Source: an uncultured Lachnospiraceae bacterium | Lineage (GTDB): Bacteria; Bacillota; Clostridia; Lachnospirales; Lachnospiraceae | Direction: 5' to 3' | DNA length: 34,952 nt | Assembly (NCBI GenBank): GCA_949740385.1 | Contig: CATJJD010000203.1 | Coordinates: forward strand, 1 to 34,952 | Shown here: positions 24,583-32,922 of the stretch, one piece after another | Layout of the letters: each line of letters begins with the position of its first letter | Numbering within the stretch: position 1 is the first letter of the stretch | Position numbers and translations under genes: made by a program | The notes under the pieces: generated by a model | Databases searched by the model: none | What the model saw: the letters and a program-made list of their open reading frames with translations, nothing else | What the model was told of the DNA's origin: nothing

Positions 24583-25842
24583 ATGAGAAACGGAAAATTC
24601 AGAAAAACCATGGCAATCCTGCTGGCCGCTGCAATGGCCTTCGGCGGCCTTACAGCCTGCGGAAACAGCAGCGGCGGCAAAAAACCGTCCGGCGGCTCAC
24701 AGGCAGCCGACAGCACAGGCGGCGCGGCAGACGACAGTAACGGCGGCGCGCAGGACAGCACAGGCGGCGCGTCCGCAGAGACCAGGCATCACAAAATCGG
24801 CGTGGGCCTCTACACCGACTCCGGCAAGGGCGTGGAAGCAGTCAAGGCTTACTGCGAGGGCATTTCGGACGCCGTGGACTGCGAGTTCGTCTTTACAACC
24901 TTAAGCACCTACGACGAGGCGACGAACCTCTCCGAGATTCAGAACCTGATCTCCTCCGGCTGCGAGGGAATCATTATGACTGCGGATATGGGCACCACAT
25001 CCATCGTGCAGGAATGCCAGTCTGCAGGGGTATACCTGGCGGGCTTCCTTTGCGACTATAATCAGAGCATGAACACCGCATTCGACGAGACCTTCGGTAA
25101 CGAGTATTTCCTCGGCACCGTGTGCGACGGCATGGCGGACGTGACGCCGTACTGTGAGGCCGTTGCGGACGAGATCATCGCGAAGGGCTACAAAAACATA
25201 GGCGTTGTCATCTTCCCTTCCTACGCGTACCCGAACCAGACCGCCGGCGCGGAGGCGTTTAAGGCAAAGATCGACGCTTACAACGCAACCGCAGACGCCG
25301 CAGATCAGATTACCGTGGCAGACCCGGTGGAGCTGAACTTCGCCCCGCTTGAGGACACCTATTTCAGCGAGCATCCGGATATGGACTGCCTGTTCTCACT
25401 GGCGGCCGGCGCCGGCATGGTTTACCCGGTGATGGTGGCAAACGGAAAGACGGACATCAAGCTCTACACGACGGGCTTTGAGGGAACGGACGACACCGAC
25501 AACTTCGGCTCCGCAGGAAATCAGTGCTACCAGGGAACCATGTTCTCCACACCGGAGGCTATCGTCTACCCGCTTTGCCTTCTGATTGACCGGTTAAACG
25601 GAACCGTCTACAGCGATCTGCCAAAGACAACCGAGCGGGTGGAGTGCTCCCCGATGATGCTGCTCTCCGACGAGGACATGAAGGCCGTTGTCGACAAATC
25701 CATCTACTACACCGCGGATTACTCCAAAGCATTCCTGAGCGGCGAGGAGGTGGTACAGCTGTGCGCATCCTACAACCCGGATGCCACTTACGCAAAGCTG
25801 GTTGAGACCATCAGCCACATGGGTGTGGACGATCTGAAATAG
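24583..25842 (+). CDS. CUT2 ABC transporter sugar-binding lipoprotein
   Basis: A 419-residue binding lipoprotein. Lipobox LTAC gives Cys26, followed by a Gly/Ser/Ala linker with repeated D-S-T-G-G units. The mature region resembles the RbsB/XylF (periplasmic-binding-protein type I, LacI-like) fold, beginning KIGVGLYTDSGKGVEAVKAY and including EIQNLISSGCEGIIMTADMG. It should bind a monosaccharide or short glycoside at the cell surface. The ORF track starts at a TTG (24499), but the ATG at 24583 with AAAAAGGAGGA in front and the signal peptide directly after it is clearly the start. It sits between two permease genes of the same operon. Confidence 0.92.
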   Translation: MRNGKFRKTMAILLAAAMAFGGLTACGNSSGGKKPSGGSQAADSTGGAADDSNGGAQDSTGGASAETRHHKIGVGLYTDSGKGVEAVKAYCEGISDAVDCEFVFTTLSTYDEATNLSEIQNLISSGCEGIIMTADMGTTSIVQECQSAGVYLAGFLCDYNQSMNTAFDETFGNEYFLGTVCDGMADVTPYCEAVADEIIAKGYKNIGVVIFPSYAYPNQTAGAEAFKAKIDAYNATADAADQITVADPVELNFAPLEDTYFSEHPDMDCLFSLAAGAGMVYPVMVANGKTDIKLYTTGFEGTDDTDNFGSAGNQCYQGTMFSTPEAIVYPLCLLIDRLNGTVYSDLPKTTERVECSPMMLLSDEDMKAVVDKSIYYTADYSKAFLSGEEVVQLCASYNPDATYAKLVETISHMGVDDLK

Positions 25843-25872
25843 TCACTGTAATGTGAAGGAACGGAGTACATT

Positions 25873-26877
25873 ATGAAAACGAACAAAGCCTTTGAGTTTA
25901 TCAGACGATTTTTCCTGACCATACTGTTTCCTCTGGTGATCTATGTGGTGATGTACCTGATCACACACAGCAGGGGAGTCACCTATTTCGGGCTGAACCG
26001 GGATATGTGGCGCACCGTTCTGGTCAATACCTCCATGACGGGAGTCGCGGCCCTCGCCATCTGGACGCAGATCAAAAACGGGAGATTCGATTTTTCCGGC
26101 GGCGCGACGATGGTGCTCACCGCTATTCTGGCGGGCAACCTGTCGCTGGACCTTGCGCTCTCTCCCCTTTTGTACCTTCTGCTGTGCATTGTAATCGGAG
26201 CGGCCTTAAGTACCTTCACCGGCGTTGTCTACATCCTGGGCCGGCTTCCGATTATGATCTGCACCATCGGCGTGGCCCTCTTATATGAATCGTTCACCTA
26301 TCTCGTATACGACGCGGAAGGTCTTAACATGATGAGCAACACAAAGCTCACCGTTTTCGGCCGTATGCCCTGTATACTGATCGTGCTGGCGTTGGCAGTA
26401 ACAGTCTTTCTTGTGTACTGCTACCTGACCGTGCCGGGAAAGCGCGCAAAGCTTCTCTCCAACAATCAGCAGGCCGGCGTCAACATCGGTATCCGGGAAA
26501 ACCGCAATGTACTCCAGACCTTCTTTATGTGCGGCCTGCTGCTCGGCTGTGCCGCCGCAATTTACGGCTCAAACAACACCGTTGCGCCGCAGGCGGGACT
26601 GTCCACGGCAAACACGCTTTTTTCCAACATCATCCCCGCCTACATGGGAATCTTTGTGGGAGCGGTGAGCGTGGACGCCCTGGGCGTGGTGCTGGCCTCC
26701 ATGGGAATGGCCATCTTAAACTACGGGTTAAGCTGCATCGGCCTTGGCTCCGGCGGATGGCAGTCCATCATCATCGGAACCTTTATGCTGGCCTTTTACA
26801 CCTTAACCGCCCAGTGGCCGCGCTGGAAGGAGCACTGTCAACGGAGTAAACGATTAAAAGAGGAGGGAGCAGCCTGA
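25873..26877 (+). CDS. CUT2 ABC transporter permease (RbsC type), second of two
   Basis: A 334-residue polytopic membrane protein. The family region NGRFDFSGGATMVLTAILAG replaces the more canonical D-x-S-V-G sequence of the first permease, and the loop GKRAKLLSNNQQAGVNIGI follows. Its stop codon overlaps the next start by one base (TGATG), so it is translationally coupled to the GH3 gene. A pair of unlike RbsC permeases flanking the binding-protein gene points to a heterodimeric channel. Confidence 0.9.
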   Translation: MKTNKAFEFIRRFFLTILFPLVIYVVMYLITHSRGVTYFGLNRDMWRTVLVNTSMTGVAALAIWTQIKNGRFDFSGGATMVLTAILAGNLSLDLALSPLLYLLLCIVIGAALSTFTGVVYILGRLPIMICTIGVALLYESFTYLVYDAEGLNMMSNTKLTVFGRMPCILIVLALAVTVFLVYCYLTVPGKRAKLLSNNQQAGVNIGIRENRNVLQTFFMCGLLLGCAAAIYGSNNTVAPQAGLSTANTLFSNIIPAYMGIFVGAVSVDALGVVLASMGMAILNYGLSCIGLGSGGWQSIIIGTFMLAFYTLTAQWPRWKEHCQRSKRLKEEGAA

Positions 26878-28601
26878 TGTCTTACCAGAAACTGAGAGAA
26901 ATGACGGCCCGCGCGCCGTACAGCCTGAATCCGAAGCAGACGGACTGGGTTTTCGACACCCTGGGCGCGATGACTGCGGAGCAGAAAATCCGGCAGATCT
27001 TCTGCACTATTGCATACACGGACAACGAGGAATACTTAAAGCAGATCGCTGCCGGCGGGTTCGGCGGCCTGATGTGCCGCACCATGAAGGACGAGGAGCT
27101 TGTAAGGCTTGCCGAGGTTCTTCAGAAAAATGCCGCAATCCCGTTTCTGATTGCCGGAAACATGGAAGCCGGCATGGACCAGTGCTGTGAGACCGGAACG
27201 CGGGTCGGCTGCCAGATGTCGGTGGCGGCCACGGCGGACACGGCAAACGCGGCGGCTCTCGCCCGGGTGATCGGCCGGGAGGCAGATGCTCTTGGCATGA
27301 ACTATGCCTTTGCCCCGGTTATCGACATCGACATGAACTGGAGAAATCCGATCACCAACACGAGAACCTACGGCAGCTGCCCGAATCGGGTTGCGGAAAT
27401 GGGCGCAGCCTATGTGACAGAGCTGCAGAAGCATGGAATCGCCGCCTCCATTAAGCATTTTCCGGGAGACGGCGTGGACGAGCGGGACCAGCACCTGGTG
27501 ACTTCGGTCAATTCCCTGGACGCGGACGAGTGGATGGAAACCTACGGACATGCTTACCAGAAGTGCATCGACGCGGGAGCGCTGACGCTGATGGCGGGCT
27601 ACATTATGCAGCCGGCCTGGAGCAGACGGCTCAACCCGTCCCTGAAGGACGAAGAGATTCTGCCGGGCGCGCTCTCGAAGGAGCTTTTAACCGATCTTCT
27701 CCGGGGACAGATGCACTTTAACGGCACGATCATCACGGACTCCTCCGCCATGGCGGGACTCGGCTGCGCCATGTCCAGGGAGCAGGCTCTTCCAACCTGC
27801 ATCAACGCGGGCTGCGACATGATTCTCTTTGCGAAAAATATGGAAGAGGACCTCGGATATATCCGAAAGGCTGTGGAGACTGGCGTCATCAGCCCGCAGC
27901 GTCTCGACGAGGCGGTTGTCCGGGTGCTGGCGTTAAAGGCGGCCCTCGGCCTTCCGGAAAAACGGGAAAACGGCACTCTGATTCCGAGCCTTACAAAAGC
28001 CCGGGCGGTGGTTGGCTGCAGCGAGCATCTTCTGGCCGCAAAAGCGGTGGCGGATTCCTCCGTCACGCTCGTCAAGCAGGAGGAGGGGCTGTTTCCGATA
28101 ACTCCGGAGCGCTACCCGCGCATCCTCGTCTACCCGAAGGAATCCGGCGCAACCGACCTGGCCTTCGGCGTTGCCAGCCGGGTGGGTGCAGTCGTGGAGC
28201 GCCTTAAAAACGAGGGCTTTTCCGTCGATGTGTTCCGGCCGGCAGAAGGCTTTGAGGGGATCGAGGCTCCCATGTCCGATGTGATCGACCGCTACGATCT
28301 GCTCATTTACGTGGCAAATCTGGCGACAAAGTCCAACCAGACCGTCGTCCGCCTGGAGTGGGCGCAGCCCATGGGCGCGGACTGCCCGATCTACATTCAC
28401 GATGTGCCGACCGTATTTATCTCGCTGGAGAACCCGTACCATCTGGCGGACGTACCGCGCATCCGCACCTACATCAATACCTACAATTCCACGGACACCG
28501 TATTGGACGCACTTGTCGACAAGCTGGCGGGCCGAAGCGAATTTAAGGGAGAAAGCCCGGTGGACGCGTTCTGCGGAATGTGGGACGCACACCTGCAGTA
28601 A
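26877..28601 (+). CDS. Glycoside hydrolase family 3 enzyme, NagZ-like subgroup
   Basis: A 574-residue GH3 protein. The barrel contains KHFPGDGVDERDQH (residues 193-206), the flexible loop with the Asp-His pair that serves as acid/base in NagZ-type GH3 enzymes. The nucleophile is Asp288 in IITDSSAMAG. A second, shorter alpha/beta domain follows from about residue 390, as in two-domain NagZ relatives. It lacks a signal peptide and the fibronectin-like domain of the BglX-type enzyme at 7248. It is coupled by a one-base overlap to the CUT2 permease, so it most likely splits the imported glycoside in the cytoplasm. The NagZ-type loop usually signals N-acetylglucosaminides but also occurs in other beta-glycosidases, so the substrate is open. 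Confidence 0.9.
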   Translation: MSYQKLREMTARAPYSLNPKQTDWVFDTLGAMTAEQKIRQIFCTIAYTDNEEYLKQIAAGGFGGLMCRTMKDEELVRLAEVLQKNAAIPFLIAGNMEAGMDQCCETGTRVGCQMSVAATADTANAAALARVIGREADALGMNYAFAPVIDIDMNWRNPITNTRTYGSCPNRVAEMGAAYVTELQKHGIAASIKHFPGDGVDERDQHLVTSVNSLDADEWMETYGHAYQKCIDAGALTLMAGYIMQPAWSRRLNPSLKDEEILPGALSKELLTDLLRGQMHFNGTIITDSSAMAGLGCAMSREQALPTCINAGCDMILFAKNMEEDLGYIRKAVETGVISPQRLDEAVVRVLALKAALGLPEKRENGTLIPSLTKARAVVGCSEHLLAAKAVADSSVTLVKQEEGLFPITPERYPRILVYPKESGATDLAFGVASRVGAVVERLKNEGFSVDVFRPAEGFEGIEAPMSDVIDRYDLLIYVANLATKSNQTVVRLEWAQPMGADCPIYIHDVPTVFISLENPYHLADVPRIRTYINTYNSTDTVLDALVDKLAGRSEFKGESPVDAFCGMWDAHLQ

Positions 28602-28618
28602 ACAGAACAGACAGCTGA

Positions 28619-28656
28619 AATGCCGCTGCAGAAAGGAACGCTTCTGCAGCGGCATT
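28619..28656 (+). terminator. Long hairpin terminator of the CUT2 operon
   Basis: A perfect 15-bp stem (AATGCCGCTGCAGAA / TTCTGCAGCGGCATT) with an 8-nt loop lies 18 bp after the GH3 stop. The T-run is weak (CTCGTC). It also stands before the 3' end of the convergent prenyltransferase gene and could act on both strands. Confidence 0.8.
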
Positions 28657-28732
28657 CTCGTCATATCTGAAGGGAATCCTCATTTTGCAATACAAATATT
28701 TTCAATCACACGGCAGCGTTCAGCATCATTTA

Positions 28733-29644
28733 TTAAAAATTCCTGACGACTCCCCCAAGAAAAACAGAAAAGCAGTACGCGCTCATCAGAACGATATAGT
28801 TTTGAACAGCCGTAATAAACGTTTCCGATTTTATCTGCTTTTTGCAGAAGCCGCTGATGTTTTTCTGTATGACCGGAAACGTCAGAAGATACAGAAGACA
28901 AACCGGGTGCAGCATTCCAAGAACTACCATGAGACAGGGCGCGAGATATGCGATATAATAGAGGCCGGCAAAGAGCGCAAGCGCGTGTTTTACCCCGATA
29001 AAGAAGGGCAGTGTAAACCGCTTTGCCTTCACGTCGGCCTCCACATCGCAGATGTTGTTGGCCAGCATGATGTTGGCGGTGAGGCATGTGGGAACAACGC
29101 ACAGCAGAAGCAGCGTGAGCAATTCAAACGGCACAACGGTGAGGGTGACCGCATCGGAGGCGAAGGTCAGCGTGAGGAGCGTTCCTTTTGGCGCATTCAT
29201 GTAGAAAAGCAGAAAGGGAATCAGCGTGCCCTGAAAAATGCCGGAGAACACTTCTCCCAGCGGAAGCCTCGAGATCGGCACCGGCCCGTAGGTGTAGCAG
29301 ACGCCGCACGCAAAGCAGAGTATGCCTGTGATAAGCACGACAGCGTCCGTACACCAGGCCAGATACAGGCCCAGTCCCGCGCTGACCGCAAACATGACAA
29401 ATATGGCAATCAGGGCAGGACGCCTCGGCAGCGGGAGCATTTCCGGGTAGTCTCTGCTGTCGATGTAGTTGTTGATGGCGGTTGTCGTCAGATCAAAAAG
29501 AAACATGGATAAGAAGAACACCGCCGTCAGGCGGGCATTGACGGGCTGTCCGGAGTAAAATAAAAATGCCAGTGTAATCAGAAAAGCGAATACACTGGTA
29601 ATTTTAGTCATAATCTCGACGTATTTAAAAAAATTTTTAATCAT
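28733..29644 (-). CDS. menA: UbiA-family prenyltransferase (MenA/DmkA-like)
   Basis: A 303-residue integral membrane protein with 8-9 hydrophobic segments. Both Asp-rich motifs of UbiA prenyltransferases are present: NNYIDSRDYP (residues 58-67) and NNICDVEADVKAKRFTLP (196-213), which bind the Mg-diphosphate of the prenyl donor. In this setting it would join a polyprenyl chain to 1,4-dihydroxy-2-naphthoate to make demethylmenaquinone, as proposed for DmkA in the Listeria electron-transfer locus. The start is backed by AAAGGAGC and a good promoter at 29693-29721. It is divergent from the NDH-2 operon, sharing a ~270-bp promoter region. Another UbiA substrate (for example a different aromatic acceptor) cannot be ruled out. 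Confidence 0.87.
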   Translation of the reverse strand: MIKNFFKYVEIMTKITSVFAFLITLAFLFYSGQPVNARLTAVFFLSMFLFDLTTTAINNYIDSRDYPEMLPLPRRPALIAIFVMFAVSAGLGLYLAWCTDAVVLITGILCFACGVCYTYGPVPISRLPLGEVFSGIFQGTLIPFLLFYMNAPKGTLLTLTFASDAVTLTVVPFELLTLLLLCVVPTCLTANIMLANNICDVEADVKAKRFTLPFFIGVKHALALFAGLYYIAYLAPCLMVVLGMLHPVCLLYLLTFPVIQKNISGFCKKQIKSETFITAVQNYIVLMSAYCFSVFLGGVVRNF

Positions 29645-29692
29645 GAAAGCTCCTTTATATTTTCAGAGGTTATGAATTATTTGCCAGAAGCC

Positions 29693-29721
29693 ATTGTAGC
29701 ACCGCATTCAGAAATTTGCAA
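29693..29721 (-). promoter_or_regulatory. Promoter of the prenyltransferase gene
   Basis: On the minus strand TTGCAA and TACAAT are separated by 17 bp, giving a leader of about 40 nt to the ATG at 29644. Confidence 0.7.
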
Positions 29722-29812
29722 TAGTACAATTTGTGAAATATGCTTATACTATAGTGAATATGGCGATGCAGGAAGATAATAACAGGAAAAGCTGTATCAG
29801 GTGAAAATGTTA

Positions 29813-29841
29813 TTGGCATTTTTACAGAAATATGATATTAT
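29813..29841 (+). promoter_or_regulatory. Promoter of the NDH-2 operon
   Basis: TTGGCA and TATTAT are separated by 17 bp, giving a leader of about 68 nt to the NDH-2 ATG at 29916. A second TATACT (29745-29750) further upstream lacks a matching -35 box. Confidence 0.7.
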
Positions 29842-29915
29842 CTTCTTTCAATCTGATTTGGGGCAGAAATGAGTATTGAAACAGAAAAATATGAATAATG
29901 GAGAAGGAGAAAATC

Positions 29916-31892
29916 ATGACGAACATCGTAGTGATTGGCGCCGGCTACGCGGGCGTTCTGGCCACTAAAAAGCTTGAGAAAAAGCTCCGAAAGCAGGGGG
30001 CTGCCGGAGACACTCAGATCACACTGATCGACAGGCACCCTTACCACACGATGCTGACAGAGCTTCACGAGGTTGCGGCGTGCCGTGTAGGTGAGGAAAG
30101 TGTTAAGCTGAATCTGGAACAGATTTTTGCGGGGAGAAAAGTCAATGTTGTTCTGGATACCGTGACCGGTATTCAATTTGAGAAAAATAAGGTCGTCGGA
30201 AAGAACGGTGCGTATTCCTACGACTACCTGATTCTGGCAGCTGGTTCCAAACCGACCTATTTTGGGGTGGAGGGCGCAGAGGAACACAGCTACACACTCT
30301 GGTCCTATGATGACGCGGTGCGGCTGAGAGACCGCATTCACGACTGCTTTCGTCTTGCCGCAGACGAGACGGACGATAAGAAGCGGCGGGAGCTTCTGAC
30401 CTTCTATGTGGTGGGCGCAGGTTTCACCGGCGTTGAGATGATCGGAGAGCTGGCGGAGTACGTGCCGATTCTGTGTAAGCGGTTCCACATTAAGCGGGAA
30501 GAGGTAAAGCTTGTGGACGTGGACGGACTGTCCCGTCCGGTGCCGGTTCTCCCGGAGAAGCTCTCCGGCAGGGTGGAGCGCAGGCTCACGAAGATGGGCG
30601 TGGACGTGGTGATGAACGCCAGCGTGGTGGGCGTGGGAGAGAACTTCATCCGGTTAAAGCAGAAGGATTCGGTCAGCCAGTACGCGGCCGGCACCGTAAT
30701 CTGGACCGCCGGTATCGAGAGCGCAGAGATCACGGCGGACGCGGCAAAGGAGCTTAAGAGCGCAGGCAGAGGAAGAATCGAGGTTGATTCCTGTTTAAGA
30801 AGCGTCGATCACGAGAATGTGTATGTGATCGGTGACAATATGTTTTACACGGCTCCGGGTGAGGAGCGCCCGGTACCGCAGATGGTTGAGAATGCGGAGC
30901 ACAGCGCGGACACCGCGGCAAACAATATTGCGGCCGCAGTCACGAAAAAGGGCAGCATGGAGGAGTACAATCCGAAGTTCCACGGCATTATGGTGTGCGT
31001 GGGCGGCCGCTGGGGAACCGCAAGGGGCGGTCTGGCCAGTCACCAGATAAATTTTGTCTCGTTTTTCGCCATGTTTGCAAAGCACTTTATCAACATTATA
31101 TACTTTATACAGGTTATGGGCTGGGCGAAGGTGTGGAGCTACCTGACCCATGAGATCTTTACCATCCGAAACAGGAGAAGCTTTGTAGGAGGGCATTTCT
31201 CCAACCGGACGCCGAGCTTTCTTCTCGTGCCGCTTCGGCTGTGGCTTGGCGCGGTGTGGGTGTTTGAGGCGGTCATGAAGATCGTGGAGGGCTGGTTTGA
31301 GAAACCGATGCTTAAAGATTTCTTCGGTTATGCGGACAGCTGGTACGACTCGATTATACGAAGCTATTTCGGCCTTGCCCCGGCGGTGGATGCGACGGCA
31401 GGCGCAACCGCGGACGCCGCGGCGGCGGAAACGGCAGCAAGTGTCGGCACTCTGCTTTTAGACTGGGATTTCGGGCTGTTTGAGACCATATTCGTAAGCG
31501 GAAAAGAGCTGGCACACTCCACGCTGGCGGACTACGCATTTAAGCTGAACGTGCCGTTTGTGAACTGGTCCATCGACAATATCGTGCTGGCCAGCGACGG
31601 CATGCAGGTATTTATGCAGGTTGTCATTGTGCTGCTGGAGCTGGCAATCGGACTGGGGCTTATCGGCGGCCTGTTTACATTCCCCTGCTCGGCGGTCTCC
31701 ATCATCCTGCAGTTTATGTTCCTGACAACGACAGGACTGTATTTAAACGGTGTCTGGATGATCTTTGCAAGCACTGCACTGCTCGTCGGCGCAGGCTACA
31801 CAATCGGATTTGACTATTACGTGGGACCGTTTTTAAAGAAGCACTGGAAAAACATAAAATGGGTAAAGAGGTGGTATCTCTATAATGACTGA
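29916..31892 (+). CDS. ndh2: Type II NADH dehydrogenase with C-terminal DoxX-like membrane domain
   Basis: A 658-residue protein, much longer than ordinary NDH-2 (~400). Residues 1-~390 are the two-dinucleotide-fold flavoprotein: FAD site VVIGAGYAGV (Gly8, 10, 13), NADH site YVVGAGFTGVEM (from ~Gly167), and late FAD motif VYVIGDN. The rest holds several membrane segments, including LLVPLRLWLGAVWVFEAV and a four-helix DoxX-like region (MQVVIVLLELAIGLGLIGG), split by an Ala-rich stretch. It should pass electrons from NADH to a membrane quinone without pumping. The ATG at 29916 with AAGGAG 6 nt upstream is preferred over 29898. It overlaps the polyprenyl synthase start by 8 bp. Neighbours identify it with the Ndh2 of flavin-based extracellular electron transfer. 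Confidence 0.92.
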   Translation: MTNIVVIGAGYAGVLATKKLEKKLRKQGAAGDTQITLIDRHPYHTMLTELHEVAACRVGEESVKLNLEQIFAGRKVNVVLDTVTGIQFEKNKVVGKNGAYSYDYLILAAGSKPTYFGVEGAEEHSYTLWSYDDAVRLRDRIHDCFRLAADETDDKKRRELLTFYVVGAGFTGVEMIGELAEYVPILCKRFHIKREEVKLVDVDGLSRPVPVLPEKLSGRVERRLTKMGVDVVMNASVVGVGENFIRLKQKDSVSQYAAGTVIWTAGIESAEITADAAKELKSAGRGRIEVDSCLRSVDHENVYVIGDNMFYTAPGEERPVPQMVENAEHSADTAANNIAAAVTKKGSMEEYNPKFHGIMVCVGGRWGTARGGLASHQINFVSFFAMFAKHFINIIYFIQVMGWAKVWSYLTHEIFTIRNRRSFVGGHFSNRTPSFLLVPLRLWLGAVWVFEAVMKIVEGWFEKPMLKDFFGYADSWYDSIIRSYFGLAPAVDATAGATADAAAAETAASVGTLLLDWDFGLFETIFVSGKELAHSTLADYAFKLNVPFVNWSIDNIVLASDGMQVFMQVVIVLLELAIGLGLIGGLFTFPCSAVSIILQFMFLTTTGLYLNGVWMIFASTALLVGAGYTIGFDYYVGPFLKKHWKNIKWVKRWYLYND

Positions 31893-32844
31893 TTTGTCAC
31901 GTAACTATCAAACTGCCTTTGAAAAAACGAAAGAAGAGATTGACCGGGTTCTTTTGTCGGCGCCGTCTCTGATTTGCACCTGCACCTCGCACCTGACCTT
32001 ATCCCACGGCAAATTTGTCCGCGCCAGGGCGTTGCTTGCCTGTGCGCTGGACGAGGACGGATGTATCTGCAGGGATGCGGTGGTCTTCGCCGCGGCAATC
32101 GAGCTTCTTCATCTGGCGACACTGGTCCACGACGATATTATAGACGATGCAAATCTGCGGAGAGGCATTGCGACGCTGCAGAAGCGGTTCGGAAAGAAAA
32201 CCGCCGTCATATGCGGAGATTATCTGCTGGCGGCAGCGTTAAGGGAGCTTGCACAGGTCGAGGATAAGGATAAATACAGAAATGTTGACATGCCGGACTA
32301 CGTGCAGCAGATCTGTATGGGAGAACTCAGACAGAACATGAACAACTACAACTACAGTCTGTCCATGTTTCGTTATTTAAGCATTATCAACCGAAAGACG
32401 GCGGCGCTGTTTGAGGCATCTTATTTTGCGGGAGCCATAATCAGCGAACAGGATGAGAACAGGCTTCGCCTCTACCGCAGGCTCGGCAGATACACGGGCA
32501 TTATTTTCCAGCTGACGGACGACTGCATCGACTACGAGTGCGATGCGAATACAGCCAAAAAAAACGTGCAGCTGGACTATGAGCAGGGCGTCATCACCCT
32601 CCCGGTTATCTATACCTTCAGCAGTCAGCCGGAGCTAAGAGCGCGGGCCGAGGCGAAAGAGCTCCCGACGGAGGAGCTTCTCTCGGAAGTAAAGAAGAGC
32701 GGAGGTATCGATTTCACCCATCGGACTGCCGGGCGCTATTACGGGAAAGCCAAAGCGGCATTAACGGAGCTTGGGCTTTCCCGGCAGAAGGAGGAGCTTT
32801 TAGGGGAATTGCTGGACAGGTCCTACTGCGGACTGAAAAAATAG
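31885..32844 (+). CDS. Polyprenyl diphosphate synthase (trans-isoprenyl type, DmkB-like)
   Basis: A 319-residue class I isoprenyl diphosphate synthase. The first Asp-rich motif is LVHDDIIDD (residues 80-88) and the second is LTDDCIDYE (210-218); both are complete. Family markers GKFVRARALL and YTGIIFQLTDD are present. It lengthens farnesyl- or geranyl-type diphosphate with isopentenyl diphosphate to the chain used by the prenyltransferase at 28733, so it probably supplies the side chain of the quinone reduced by the NDH-2. Its ATG overlaps the NDH-2 stop (ATGACTGA), showing translational coupling. Chain length cannot be deduced with confidence. Confidence 0.92.
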   Translation: MTDLSRNYQTAFEKTKEEIDRVLLSAPSLICTCTSHLTLSHGKFVRARALLACALDEDGCICRDAVVFAAAIELLHLATLVHDDIIDDANLRRGIATLQKRFGKKTAVICGDYLLAAALRELAQVEDKDKYRNVDMPDYVQQICMGELRQNMNNYNYSLSMFRYLSIINRKTAALFEASYFAGAIISEQDENRLRLYRRLGRYTGIIFQLTDDCIDYECDANTAKKNVQLDYEQGVITLPVIYTFSSQPELRARAEAKELPTEELLSEVKKSGGIDFTHRTAGRYYGKAKAALTELGLSRQKEELLGELLDRSYCGLKK

Positions 32845-32922
32845 TTATTTATCCGGCCATACCGCCGGACAGCTATTAAAGATTACAAAGGTATGGTGAA
32901 AGAAAACAGGGAGAACAGCTTT

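Noticed and set aside
28685-29512. Plus-strand ORF of 275 residues antisense to the prenyltransferase gene
   Set aside because: Rich in Arg, Lys, His and Gln with no recognisable motif; it is the mirror of a real membrane-protein gene that has a promoter, ribosome site and both UbiA motifs.
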